A stretch of 26,350 nucleotides of DNA from contig CAYUOH010000019.1 of the NCBI GenBank assembly GCA_964446385.1, positions 1-26,350 on the forward strand. The letters run 5' to 3'. Both the position numbers and the translations under genes were made by a program. This document shows, piece by piece, positions 1 through 7,017 of the stretch. Positions within the stretch are counted from its first letter, which is position 1; every line of letters starts with the position of its first letter. This stretch comes from CAYSRC01 sp964446385. GTDB lineage: Bacteria; Bacillota; Clostridia; Oscillospirales; Ruminococcaceae. The notes beneath the pieces were generated by a model. The model was not told the origin of the DNA and did not search any database. It saw nothing but the letters and a program-made list of their open reading frames with translations.

Positions 1-57
1 CGCCCGAAATTTTATGATTTCGAGTCAGGGCCGTTATGACCACTTCGATACCGCTCC
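1..57 (-). tRNA. tRNA-Ser (CGA)-like gene, 5' part, cut by window edge
   Basis: Read on the minus strand from 57, the sequence starts GGAGCGG (acceptor strand). It continues with a class II type D arm: TCG pairs with CGG around a loop containing AAGTGG. It then shows the loop CTCGAAA (T33, anticodon CGA, A37), which is typical of serine tRNAs. The long variable arm, T arm and 3' acceptor strand lie outside the window. Two of the five expected anticodon-stem pairs do not form: only TGA/TCA pairs, while C27 and C28 face A and T. It could therefore be a divergent, broken or pseudo tRNA. A good promoter lies just upstream. A serine tRNA next to tadA also occurs in other Firmicutes, which supports the identity. 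Confidence 0.6.
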
Positions 58-74
58 ATATTTACAACATTGTG

Positions 75-104
75 ATTTTAGCATACCGGTGCTGTAAAAA
101 TCAA
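75..104 (-). promoter_or_regulatory. Promoter of the tRNA-Ser-like gene
   Basis: On the minus strand there is a -35 TTGATT (99-104), an 18-nt spacer and an extended -10 TGC-TAAAAT (hexamer 75-80). The predicted start is near 68, about 11 nt before the mature tRNA 5' end. The -35 box overlaps the tadA stop codon. No terminator separates tadA from the tRNA, so some readthrough is also likely. Confidence 0.55.
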
Positions 105-568
105 TGAGGCTCGGCTTTGGATTTACGAAGGTCGCGAAAAAAATCCGAAAGCACCGCAGAACACTGTGCTTCAAGTACTCCTCCGGTTATTTCGGGGCGG
201 TGGTTGAATGGCATATCGAACAGATTGCATACGCTTCCGGCGCAGCCGGCTTTGGAGTCCCGGGCACCGTATAGAAGGCGCACAATCCGGCTGTTGATAA
301 TTGCTCCGCTGCACATGGGACAGGGTTCCAGTGTAACGTAAAGGTCACAATCCACCAGGCGCCACCCTCCCAGAGCTTTGCAGGCCTGATCTATTGCGGA
401 AAGCTCTGCATGACACAGAGCGTTCTTTTCAATTTCGCGGCGATTGTGGGCACGGGCAATTACTTCGTCGTATCTGACCACCACGGCACCTACAGGCGTT
501 TCGCCTTCTGCGGCAGCCAGTGCAGCTTCCTCAAGGGCAATTGTCATGAATTCTTCGTCCCGCGTCAT
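101..568 (-). CDS. tadA: tRNA-specific adenosine deaminase TadA
   Basis: TadA converts adenosine 34 to inosine in the wobble position of tRNA-Arg(ACG), using a catalytic zinc. Counted from the chosen start, the zinc and proton-shuttle motif CHAE is at residues 52-55 and the PCPMC zinc motif at 82-86, both intact. The length of 155 aa is normal for the family. A GTG 9 nt further upstream (577) could also open the frame. The ATG at 568 is preferred because AGGTG sits 6 nt before it, whereas the GTG overlaps that same AGGTG and its own upstream GAGG is only 3-4 nt away. It is transcribed from its own promoter, divergent from the SGNH-hydrolase gene, and is followed by the tRNA-Ser-like gene on the same strand. 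Confidence 0.97.
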   Translation of the reverse strand: MTRDEEFMTIALEEAALAAAEGETPVGAVVVRYDEVIARAHNRREIEKNALCHAELSAIDQACKALGGWRLVDCDLYVTLEPCPMCSGAIINSRIVRLLYGARDSKAGCAGSVCNLFDMPFNHRPEITGGVLEAQCSAVLSDFFRDLRKSKAEPH

Positions 569-590
569 ATTAATCACCTGCCTCTATTTG

Positions 591-620
591 ATTATACACC
601 CCGATATTTGTTTGTATCAA
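591..620 (-). promoter_or_regulatory. tadA promoter
   Basis: On the minus strand there is a -35 TTGATA (615-620), an 18-nt spacer and a consensus -10 TATAAT (591-596). The predicted start is near 584, giving a leader of about 16 nt. Its -35 box overlaps the -35 box of the divergent promoter at 612-640. Confidence 0.7.
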
Positions 621-640
621 TTGTACAGGTGTGCTAAAAT
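612..640 (+). promoter_or_regulatory. Promoter of the SGNH-hydrolase gene
   Basis: The elements are a -35 TTGTAT (612-617), a 17-nt spacer and an extended -10 TGC-TAAAAT (hexamer 635-640). The predicted start is near 647, only about 9 nt before the ATG at 656. The mRNA would therefore have almost no leader, which fits the absence of a recognisable Shine-Dalgarno sequence. Confidence 0.65.
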
Positions 641-655
641 CACTTTAGTAGTGAA

Positions 656-2167
656 ATGATGAGAATTAGTAAAGCAAAAACAAAACATACGCGCCTACCG
701 GCGATAATCGTCTCCATACTCGCGGCGATTCTTTTGCTGTACGGTTTTTTCATTATGCCTGGATGCAAAAAGGATACCGTTGATGAAACAGACCCCAATG
801 AGACTGTCTCCGGCGATAATAAAACCGGTGATGATGAGACAGATGCTGTTGTTACAAAGGTAGACAAACATCATTACGATAAGGTTATGCTTGAAAAAAC
901 CAAAGACATGGGTGAACAATACGTTGAAGAGACCCTGTTTGTCGGCGACAGCAATACCTACCGTTACATGATGTACGGCTATGCCACACTGGAAAACGAC
1001 ATCGGCATCGTCGGTATGGGCGTCAGGGAGTTTCCCACAGAAAAATGCGTAAAGTTCAAGGGCAGGGATTACGTTACAATACCCGAAGCTATAAAAATAT
1101 ACCAGCCTCGCAGGATAGTGCTCTGTTTCGGCACCAATGATACCGCACTTTCGGAAAAGGTATTCCGTAAAGGTTATTCCGATATGATAGACAAAACCCG
1201 CAAGGCCTGGCCCTACGCCGACATTATTTTAAGTGCCATTCCTCCTGTCGCGCTGGACAGGGACTACACCAACGTTTCCATGAAGGCGATTGACGCCTTC
1301 AATAAAATAGTGCTCGAGCTTGCGGAACAAAAGGACTGCTATTTTCTCGACAGTACCGAGGTGCTCAAGGACGAAAAGACCGGATACATGATTTACGGAT
1401 ATAATATGGTTGACGGTGTTCATCTTGATCAGAAGGGAACAAAAGCCTACTTTGAATATTTCCGAACCCACGGCCTTTCAAACGACGATTTGCGCCCGGA
1501 TAATCTCGCGAAGGTTCCCGAGCGTGACGAGACTGATCCTCACATCATCGAGAATGAGATAATATACTATGCCAGCAAGATACAGATAGAGTTTTACCCC
1601 AACGATACAGCTATGGGTTACGTATCGGGCAGCACCAACCAGATTGTACGCGGAGGACGAAGCTGTACAGCCGTTAAGGCCGTGGCGAATGAAGGTTACA
1701 AATTCTCGAAATGGACATGTTCCTCCGGCAGTATTGCGGATGTATATAATGAAAACCTTGTTTTCGAGGTACCGCTGAAGCAGAAGGACAGTATTTCTGT
1801 GGTTGCCGAATTTGAACCCATCGGATACTCCGTTTCGGTCCTATCCGATACCAAGAACTGCTCGGCCTGGATTACACAGAGTGACGGAAGTGATTTCTCC
1901 GGACTTGCGGCGGCGGGCGATACATTGCGTATAGGCGTCAGTGCCGCAGACGGTTACGAATTTGACGGTTTTTATTATTCGGACGGAAGTCCCTGCAGCC
2001 TGCACTATGAAGGCGGATACTACTACATAACCGTGAATAGTTCTGTAGCGCTAAAGGCTGTATTTAAGCCGGTCGAGCCTGAACCTGAGCCTGAACCTGA
2101 GCCTGAACCGGAACCCGAGCCGGAACCGGAACCCGAGCCTGAGCCGGAGCCTCCTGCAACACCCTAG
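656..2167 (+). CDS. Surface SGNH/GDSL-type hydrolase with B-repeat domains and Glu-Pro tail
   Basis: The protein has 503 aa. Residues 14-33 form a hydrophobic export segment ending in MPGC (Cys37), a poor lipobox, so it is either a signal anchor or a lipoprotein. An acidic linker follows. Residues 92-275 carry SGNH blocks: FVGDSN (Ser99), FGTND (Asn161) and DGVHLD (Asp253, His256), so a serine-esterase triad can be assigned. Residues about 305-388 and 390-471 are two beta-rich units with the EGYKFSKW and DGYEFDGF pattern of divergent InlB B-repeat-like domains. The C-terminus is 13 Glu-Pro dipeptides followed by PATP, with no LPxTG motif. SGNH enzymes deacylate glycans, lipids or cell-wall polymers; the substrate here is unknown. 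Two adjacent ATGs (656, 659) are possible starts and neither has a clear ribosome binding site. Confidence 0.85.
   Translation: MMRISKAKTKHTRLPAIIVSILAAILLLYGFFIMPGCKKDTVDETDPNETVSGDNKTGDDETDAVVTKVDKHHYDKVMLEKTKDMGEQYVEETLFVGDSNTYRYMMYGYATLENDIGIVGMGVREFPTEKCVKFKGRDYVTIPEAIKIYQPRRIVLCFGTNDTALSEKVFRKGYSDMIDKTRKAWPYADIILSAIPPVALDRDYTNVSMKAIDAFNKIVLELAEQKDCYFLDSTEVLKDEKTGYMIYGYNMVDGVHLDQKGTKAYFEYFRTHGLSNDDLRPDNLAKVPERDETDPHIIENEIIYYASKIQIEFYPNDTAMGYVSGSTNQIVRGGRSCTAVKAVANEGYKFSKWTCSSGSIADVYNENLVFEVPLKQKDSISVVAEFEPIGYSVSVLSDTKNCSAWITQSDGSDFSGLAAAGDTLRIGVSAADGYEFDGFYYSDGSPCSLHYEGGYYYITVNSSVALKAVFKPVEPEPEPEPEPEPEPEPEPEPEPEPEPPATP
2075..2152 (+). repeat. (Glu-Pro)13 coding repeat
   Basis: Thirteen tandem 6-bp units (GAR CCN) encode Glu-Pro dipeptides. 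Third positions vary (CCT, CCG, CCC; GAA, GAG), so the repeat is kept at the protein level and is not a fresh expansion. Such tails usually act as stiff spacers across the cell wall. Confidence 0.9.
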
Positions 2168-2225
2168 ATACAATCCGGGTCCGAATCCAAACAGGAAGGC
2201 GGATAAAATATCTCTCCGGTGTCTC

Positions 2226-2254
2226 TTGACCTTTTTGTCTATTGAATGTAATAT
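2226..2254 (+). promoter_or_regulatory. ileS promoter
   Basis: The elements are a -35 TTGACC (2226-2231), a 17-nt spacer and a -10 TAATAT (2249-2254). The predicted start is near 2261, shortly before T-box stem I. The stretch 2168-2225, between the SGNH gene and this promoter, holds nothing recognisable and no clear terminator. Confidence 0.65.
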
Positions 2255-2276
2255 ATTTATTGTTAATATTATATAG

Positions 2277-2518
2277 GCTGTGACGAAGACAGTATCCCGG
2301 AAATGGATGCCATAGCGAGGCGGGGTTGGTGAAAGCCCGCCGCATACCGGTCCGTGGTGAACATCACTTCCGAGCCCCGGTACCAACGCCGTTTTTTTAC
2401 GGTCAGTAGCAGCCGGCGCGAGCCCCGCGTTACTGGGGCAGCATATGTTTGTATGCCTATGGGTGGTTAACGAAACAACGCTTTTGCGCCTTCGTCCCGT
2501 ACGGGACGAAGGTTTTTT
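2277..2518 (+). promoter_or_regulatory. T-box leader (Ile specifier) of ileS
   Basis: This tRNA-sensing riboswitch fills most of the 371-bp gap before ileS. Stem I is closed by GGCT (2277-2280) with AGCC (about 2373-2376). It contains the GACGAAGACAGTA K-turn/S-turn strand and a distal AGCGAGG / GGTTGGTGAAAGC arm. The specifier loop reads GAAC-ATC-A, with the Ile codon ATC at 2363-2365. The T-box bulge is GGG-TGGTTA-ACGAA from 2461, where TGGT pairs with an ACCA tRNA end, matching A73 of tRNA-Ile. GGG (2461-2463) can pair with CCC (2496-2498) and ACGAA with TTCGT (2491-2495) to form the antiterminator, which competes with the terminator at 2489-2518. Uncharged tRNA-Ile should therefore switch ileS on. 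Confidence 0.93.
2489..2518 (+). terminator. T-box intrinsic terminator
   Basis: CCTTCGTCCCGT and ACGGGACGAAGG form a perfect 24-nt palindrome (2489-2512) followed by six Ts. Its 5' strand is shared with the antiterminator, which is the switching element of the T-box. Confidence 0.93.
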
Positions 2519-2538
2519 ATTTCGGGAAGGAGTAAAAG

Positions 2539-5500
2539 ATGTACGAAAAGGTTAATGCCAACCGCGATTTTGTAGCGTCGGAAAAGAAAATAGAAAAATT
2601 CTGGGCCGAAAACAAAATCTTTGAAAAGAGCATAGAGGACCGCAAGGATTCACCTATTTATATGTTCTACGACGGTCCCCCCACGGCCAACGGCAAACCC
2701 CATATCGGCCACGTTCTTACACGTGTTATTAAGGACCTGATTCCCAGATACCAGACCATGAAGGGCAGGCAGGTCCCCCGCAAGGCCGGATGGGATACTC
2801 ACGGTCTGCCCGTGGAGCTTGAAGTTGAAAAGCTTTTGGGTTTTGAAGGTAAGGAAAATATCGAAAAATACGGTATCGCCCCCTTCATAGAAAAGTGCAA
2901 GGAAAGCGTATGGAAATACAAGGGCATGTGGGAGGATTTCTCCTCCACAGTCGGTTTCTGGGCCGATATGGAAAATCCCTATGTAACATACGACAATAAT
3001 TATATTGAATCCGAGTGGTGGTCCCTGAAGAAGATCTGGGAGAAAGGTCTGCTTTACAAGGGTTACAGAATTGTGCCATACTGCCCCCGCTGCGGAACAC
3101 CGCTGGCAACCCACGAGGTAGCCCAGGGTTACAAGGATGTTAAGGATCGCAGTGCCATCGCACGTTTCAAATGTGTTGATGATGACGCATATTTCCTGGC
3201 ATGGACTACAACCCCCTGGACTCTGCCCAGCAACGTGGCGCTGTGCGTCAATCCGGAATTCGATTACGTCAAGGTACATGCCGCCGACGGCTATACATAC
3301 TGGATGGCCGAGGGCTTGCTTGAAAGCGTTCTTCACGAGGGATGGGAAATACTCGAACGGGTAAAAGGCAAAGACCTTGAATACCGCGAATACCTGCCCC
3401 TGTTTGACTTTGCAAAGCTTGATAAAAAGGGCTACTACGTTGTCTGCGCCGATTACGTAACGCTTACCGACGGTACCGGAATCGTTCATATAGCTCCCGC
3501 TTTCGGTGAAGATGACTATCAGGTAGGTAAAAAGTATGACCTGCCTTTCCTGCAGCTTGTGGATTCCAAGGGCGAGATGACCGCCGAGACTCCCTGGGCC
3601 GGTACTTTTGTAAAGAAAGCCGATCCCCTGGTACTCGAGTATCTTGACAAACGCGGCCTGCTGTTCAGTGCACCTTACTTCACCCATAGCTATCCCCATT
3701 GCTGGCGCTGTGACACCCCGCTGATATACTATGCCCGTGAAAGCTGGTATATAAAAATGGAGGATGTCCGGGACGATATGGTGGCAAACAACAACACCAT
3801 CAACTGGATTCCTCCCTCCATCGGTCAGAAGCGGTTCGGAAACTGGATAGAAAATGCCCAGGATTGGGCGCTTTCCCGTAACCGTTACTGGGGCACGCCG
3901 CTGCCAGTATGGGAATGCAGCTTCGGACACCGTCACGTTATCGGAAGCATAGCCGAGCTTAAATTAATGTCTGACAACTGCCCCGACGATATTGAGCTTC
4001 ACCGCCCGTACATTGACGAGGTTACTATAAAATGTCCCGAATGCGGCGGCGAAATGCACCGTGTTGAGGAAGTTATAGACTGCTGGTACGACAGCGGCAG
4101 CATGCCCTTCGCCCAGTGGCATTATCCGTTTGAAAATCAGGATATCTTCGAGAAGACATTCCCGGCCGACTTTATCTCCGAGGCTGTGGATCAGACCCGT
4201 GGCTGGTTCTATTCGCTGCTGGCAATTTCCACGCTGATATTCAACAAGGCTCCCTACAAGAATGTTATAGTTCTCGGCCTTGTACAGGATGAGAACGGCC
4301 AGAAGATGTCCAAGTCCAAGGGAAACGCCGTCGATCCTTTCGATGCTCTGGACGCCTTCGGAGCCGACGCAATCCGCTGGTACTTCTATGAGAACAGCGC
4401 TCCCTGGCTGCCAAACCGCTTTTATGCCGATGCTGTGCTTGAGGGTCAGCGCAAGTTCCTTGGAACGTTCTGGAACACGTATGCTTTCTACGTTCTGTAC
4501 GCCAATATCGATGAGTTTGATCCCACAAAGCATACCCTCGACACATCAAAGCTGGGCATCATGGACCGCTGGATACTCTCCCGTATGAACAGCCTGATTC
4601 TTGAGGCCGACAGCGACATGGCCGACTACAAGATCCCCGAAACCGCGCGTGCACTGCTGGACTTCACCGACGAGCTTTCCAACTGGTATGTCCGCCGCAG
4701 CCGTGAACGTTTCTGGGGCAGCGAAATGACACAGGACAAGATAAACGCCTACATGACGCTTTACACAGTTATTGTTACCCTGTCCAAACTCGCAGCGCCA
4801 ATGATTCCTTTCATGACTGATGAAATCTACCGCAACCTGGTATGCAACATTGACAAAGACGCCCCCGAAAGCATCCATCTCTGCGATTATCCTGTTGCCG
4901 ACGCATCCCTTATAGACGAGGATCTTGAGCGCGGCATGGCCGAAGTTCTTAAGATTGTCGTTCTGGGACGTGCCGCCCGAAGCGAGGCCAACATTAAGAA
5001 CCGTCAGCCTCTGTCCATGATGTATGTCGGCGGTGCTGAGGCTCTGGGTCATATGTTCAGTGATATTGTTGAGGACGAGCTTAATATCAGAAACGTCGAG
5101 TTCACCGACGATATGAGCCGTTTCTCGTCATACAATTTCAAGCCCCAGCTTCGCACGCTTGGGCCTCGTTTCGGCAAACGCCTGGGCGAAGTACGCAATA
5201 TTCTTTCAACACTGGACGGCTCTGCAGCAAAGGCAAAGCTTGACAGTGACGGATATATTGTAATCCACACAGCCGACGGAGATGAAAAGCTTTCCTCCGA
5301 CGACCTGCTTATCGAGGCCGCGAAGGTCGAGGGCTTTGCAAGCACATCCGAGGGCGGTTACACGGTGGCTTTGGACACAACCCTTACCGATGAGCTCGTA
5401 GCCGAGGGCTACATGCGTGAAATCGTCAGCAAGGTACAGTCCATGCGTAAGGACGCCGGGTTCGAGGTTATGGACAGTATCGTTCTGGGTATCGAAACCT

Positions 5501-5652
5501 CCGAGAAGCTTGCCGCGGTCGTTAAAGCCTACGAAGCTGATATTTGTCACGATGTGCTTGCATCAGGCATTAATTACGGGGTTCTTGACGGCTATACGGC
5601 CGAGTGGGATATTAACGGCGAAAATGCGAAATTATCCGTAAGAAAGCTGTAA
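2539..5652 (+). CDS. ileS: Isoleucyl-tRNA synthetase, type 2
   Basis: This class Ia aminoacyl-tRNA synthetase charges tRNA-Ile with isoleucine. At 1037 aa it is longer than the common bacterial type 1 enzyme and fits the type 2 (eukaryote/archaea-like) form, which is generally insensitive to mupirocin. The HIGH motif is at residues 55-58 and KMSKS at 589-593. In between lies the editing (CP1) domain, with TTTPWTLPSN and DGTGIVHIAPAFGEDD, and CxxC motifs (CPRC, CWRC, CPEC) that can bind zinc. The C-terminal half carries the anticodon-binding helices, with DRWILSRMN and LSNWYVRRSRERFW. A strong ribosome binding site GGAAGGAG lies 6 nt before the ATG. Expression is controlled by the Ile T-box directly upstream. 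Confidence 0.98.
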   Translation: MYEKVNANRDFVASEKKIEKFWAENKIFEKSIEDRKDSPIYMFYDGPPTANGKPHIGHVLTRVIKDLIPRYQTMKGRQVPRKAGWDTHGLPVELEVEKLLGFEGKENIEKYGIAPFIEKCKESVWKYKGMWEDFSSTVGFWADMENPYVTYDNNYIESEWWSLKKIWEKGLLYKGYRIVPYCPRCGTPLATHEVAQGYKDVKDRSAIARFKCVDDDAYFLAWTTTPWTLPSNVALCVNPEFDYVKVHAADGYTYWMAEGLLESVLHEGWEILERVKGKDLEYREYLPLFDFAKLDKKGYYVVCADYVTLTDGTGIVHIAPAFGEDDYQVGKKYDLPFLQLVDSKGEMTAETPWAGTFVKKADPLVLEYLDKRGLLFSAPYFTHSYPHCWRCDTPLIYYARESWYIKMEDVRDDMVANNNTINWIPPSIGQKRFGNWIENAQDWALSRNRYWGTPLPVWECSFGHRHVIGSIAELKLMSDNCPDDIELHRPYIDEVTIKCPECGGEMHRVEEVIDCWYDSGSMPFAQWHYPFENQDIFEKTFPADFISEAVDQTRGWFYSLLAISTLIFNKAPYKNVIVLGLVQDENGQKMSKSKGNAVDPFDALDAFGADAIRWYFYENSAPWLPNRFYADAVLEGQRKFLGTFWNTYAFYVLYANIDEFDPTKHTLDTSKLGIMDRWILSRMNSLILEADSDMADYKIPETARALLDFTDELSNWYVRRSRERFWGSEMTQDKINAYMTLYTVIVTLSKLAAPMIPFMTDEIYRNLVCNIDKDAPESIHLCDYPVADASLIDEDLERGMAEVLKIVVLGRAARSEANIKNRQPLSMMYVGGAEALGHMFSDIVEDELNIRNVEFTDDMSRFSSYNFKPQLRTLGPRFGKRLGEVRNILSTLDGSAAKAKLDSDGYIVIHTADGDEKLSSDDLLIEAAKVEGFASTSEGGYTVALDTTLTDELVAEGYMREIVSKVQSMRKDAGFEVMDSIVLGIETSEKLAAVVKAYEADICHDVLASGINYGVLDGYTAEWDINGENAKLSVRKL

Positions 5653-5659
5653 TTGCCTA

Positions 5660-5688
5660 TTGATTTATCACAATCATAGTGATAAAAT
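5660..5688 (+). promoter_or_regulatory. rpsT promoter with an overlapping inverted repeat
   Basis: The elements are a -35 TTGATT (5660-5665), a 17-nt spacer and a -10 TAAAAT (5683-5688). An 8-bp perfect inverted repeat, TTTATCAC (5664-5671) and GTGATAAA (5679-5686), fills the spacer and enters both boxes. A dimeric repressor bound there would block polymerase. It has no T-tract, so it does not look like an ileS terminator. Confidence 0.6.
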
Positions 5689-5724
5689 AATTCGTACTGC
5701 ACGGCAATCAAAGGAGGTGGTACC

Positions 5725-5979
5725 ATGCCGAATATCAAATCACAGAAAGACCGCGTGAAGACCAATGCAATAGAAACATCACGCAACAAAGCGGCTAAAT
5801 CCAATCTACACACCGCTTTAAAGAAGGCAGAGGCTGCCATCGTTTCAGAAGGTGCCGACAAGGCCGCGATTGTTGCCAAGGCTAGCAGCGTTATTGACGT
5901 TGCTGTACGCAAGGGCGCTATCAAAAAGAACGCTGCCAATCACAAAAAGGCGGCTTTTGCCAAGAAGGCCAACGCCTAA
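5725..5979 (+). CDS. rpsT: Ribosomal protein bS20
   Basis: This primary 16S rRNA-binding protein of the small subunit binds early in assembly. The protein is 84 aa, basic and fully alpha-helical in character. It starts MPNIKSQKDRVKTN, continues SRNKAAKSNLHTALKKAE and ends with the typical lysine-rich KGAIKKNAANHKKA stretch, all standard for the family. AAGGAGGTGG before the ATG is a near-perfect Shine-Dalgarno, as expected for a highly expressed gene. It has its own promoter and a strong terminator, so it is probably a single-gene transcript between ileS and prmA. Confidence 0.98.
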   Translation: MPNIKSQKDRVKTNAIETSRNKAAKSNLHTALKKAEAAIVSEGADKAAIVAKASSVIDVAVRKGAIKKNAANHKKAAFAKKANA

Positions 5980-5994
5980 CGAAAAATGCCTATG

Positions 5995-6027
5995 TCGCCG
6001 ACTGTCAAAGGTCGGCGATATTTTTTT
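5995..6027 (+). terminator. rpsT terminator
   Basis: TCGCCGAC (5995-6002) pairs with GTCGGCGA (6011-6018) around an 8-nt loop. A seven-T tract ends at 6027. Confidence 0.9.
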
Positions 6028-6060
6028 AGCTGCAGTCGCTTGAAAGGTAGACATTATATT

Positions 6061-7014
6061 ATGGAATGGAACGAGCTTAAAATACACATTGCCTCCGCTG
6101 ACTTGGAAACCGCCGAAGCCGTAGCCACAATGACGGTGCCCTACGGGTTTTATTCGGAGGATTATTCCGATATGGATGAGATGCTTCCCAAAGTCGGCCG
6201 CGAGGATTATGTCGACGCAGATCTTCTTGCAATGGACCGTACAAAGGCTGTAATTCATATTTATCTGCCGGAGAATACCGACCCCGGCGAGCTGAGATAT
6301 TATATAAACGACCTGCTGGACAACACGGGGATAGAGTATTCCACGGAAGTTTGCTTTATCGGCGAGGACAACTGGAGCGAAAACTGGAAGAAATACTACA
6401 AACCCGAAAAAATAGGGGAGCGTCTGGTTATCTGTCCAAGCTGGGAGAAATATGATGCGGCCCCCGGTGAGGTCGTTATGATGCTGGATCCGGGTGCTGC
6501 CTTCGGAAGCGGCAAGCATGAAACCACATCGCTTAGTCTGTGTCTTATCGAAAGTCATCTCAAACCCGGTATGAAAGTTCTCGACATAGGGTGCGGAAGC
6601 GGTGTTCTTTCCGTTGCAGCGGATCTTCTGGGTGCCGAATACGCTTTGGGTGTAGATATTGACCCCAATGCAGTAAAGGTGGCTCTTGAAAACGCCGGAA
6701 ACAACGGCCTTGAAGAAAACAACTATTTTGCACTTACCGGTGACATCACGGAGGACCCCGCTTTCGAAGCTCTCGTGTCAGACGGATATGATATGCTGTG
6801 CGCCAACATCGTGGCGGACGTTATCATGAGCATGCAGGATATTTTCTATAAGAAGCTGGTGCCCGGTGGAAGGCTGATCGTCAGCGGAATCATTGACCGC
6901 CGCGCCGACGAAGTTTCATCATCGCTGGAGCAGGCCGGATTTATCGTACAGGAAAAGCGCGAGCTCAACGGATGGGCCGCCTTCTTGCTTCGCAAGCCCC
7001 AGGTGGAGGAATAA
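6061..7014 (+). CDS. prmA: Ribosomal protein L11 methyltransferase PrmA
   Basis: PrmA trimethylates ribosomal protein uL11 using S-adenosylmethionine. An N-terminal substrate-recognition domain (residues 1-95) is followed by a Rossmann methyltransferase domain. The family motif DPGAAFGSGKHETT is at 143-156, the SAM-binding loop VLDIGCGSG at 173-181, the acidic ribose-binding Asp at 199/201 and the catalytic-type ANIVADV at 248-254. The open frame extends upstream to 5986, but that part crosses the rpsT terminator. The ATG at 6061, after a GAAAGG-type site, gives the normal 317 aa. The stop lies 3 nt before the start of the galactokinase gene, so the two are co-transcribed. Confidence 0.96.
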   Translation: MEWNELKIHIASADLETAEAVATMTVPYGFYSEDYSDMDEMLPKVGREDYVDADLLAMDRTKAVIHIYLPENTDPGELRYYINDLLDNTGIEYSTEVCFIGEDNWSENWKKYYKPEKIGERLVICPSWEKYDAAPGEVVMMLDPGAAFGSGKHETTSLSLCLIESHLKPGMKVLDIGCGSGVLSVAADLLGAEYALGVDIDPNAVKVALENAGNNGLEENNYFALTGDITEDPAFEALVSDGYDMLCANIVADVIMSMQDIFYKKLVPGGRLIVSGIIDRRADEVSSSLEQAGFIVQEKRELNGWAAFLLRKPQVEE

Positions 7015-7017
7015 AAA

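Noticed and set aside
2150..2170. Sortase signal at the end of the SGNH protein
   Set aside because: The end reads EPPATP then stop; there is no LPxTG, membrane helix or basic tail.
2650..3936. 428-residue open frame on the minus strand inside ileS
   Set aside because: It is antisense to a highly conserved synthetase, has no ribosome binding site or promoter, and its translation shows no domain pattern. It is explained by the codon bias of ileS.
5986..6060. Upstream extension of prmA to an ATG at 5986
   Set aside because: It would translate through the rpsT terminator and adds residues absent from the family. The ATG at 6061 gives the normal length.
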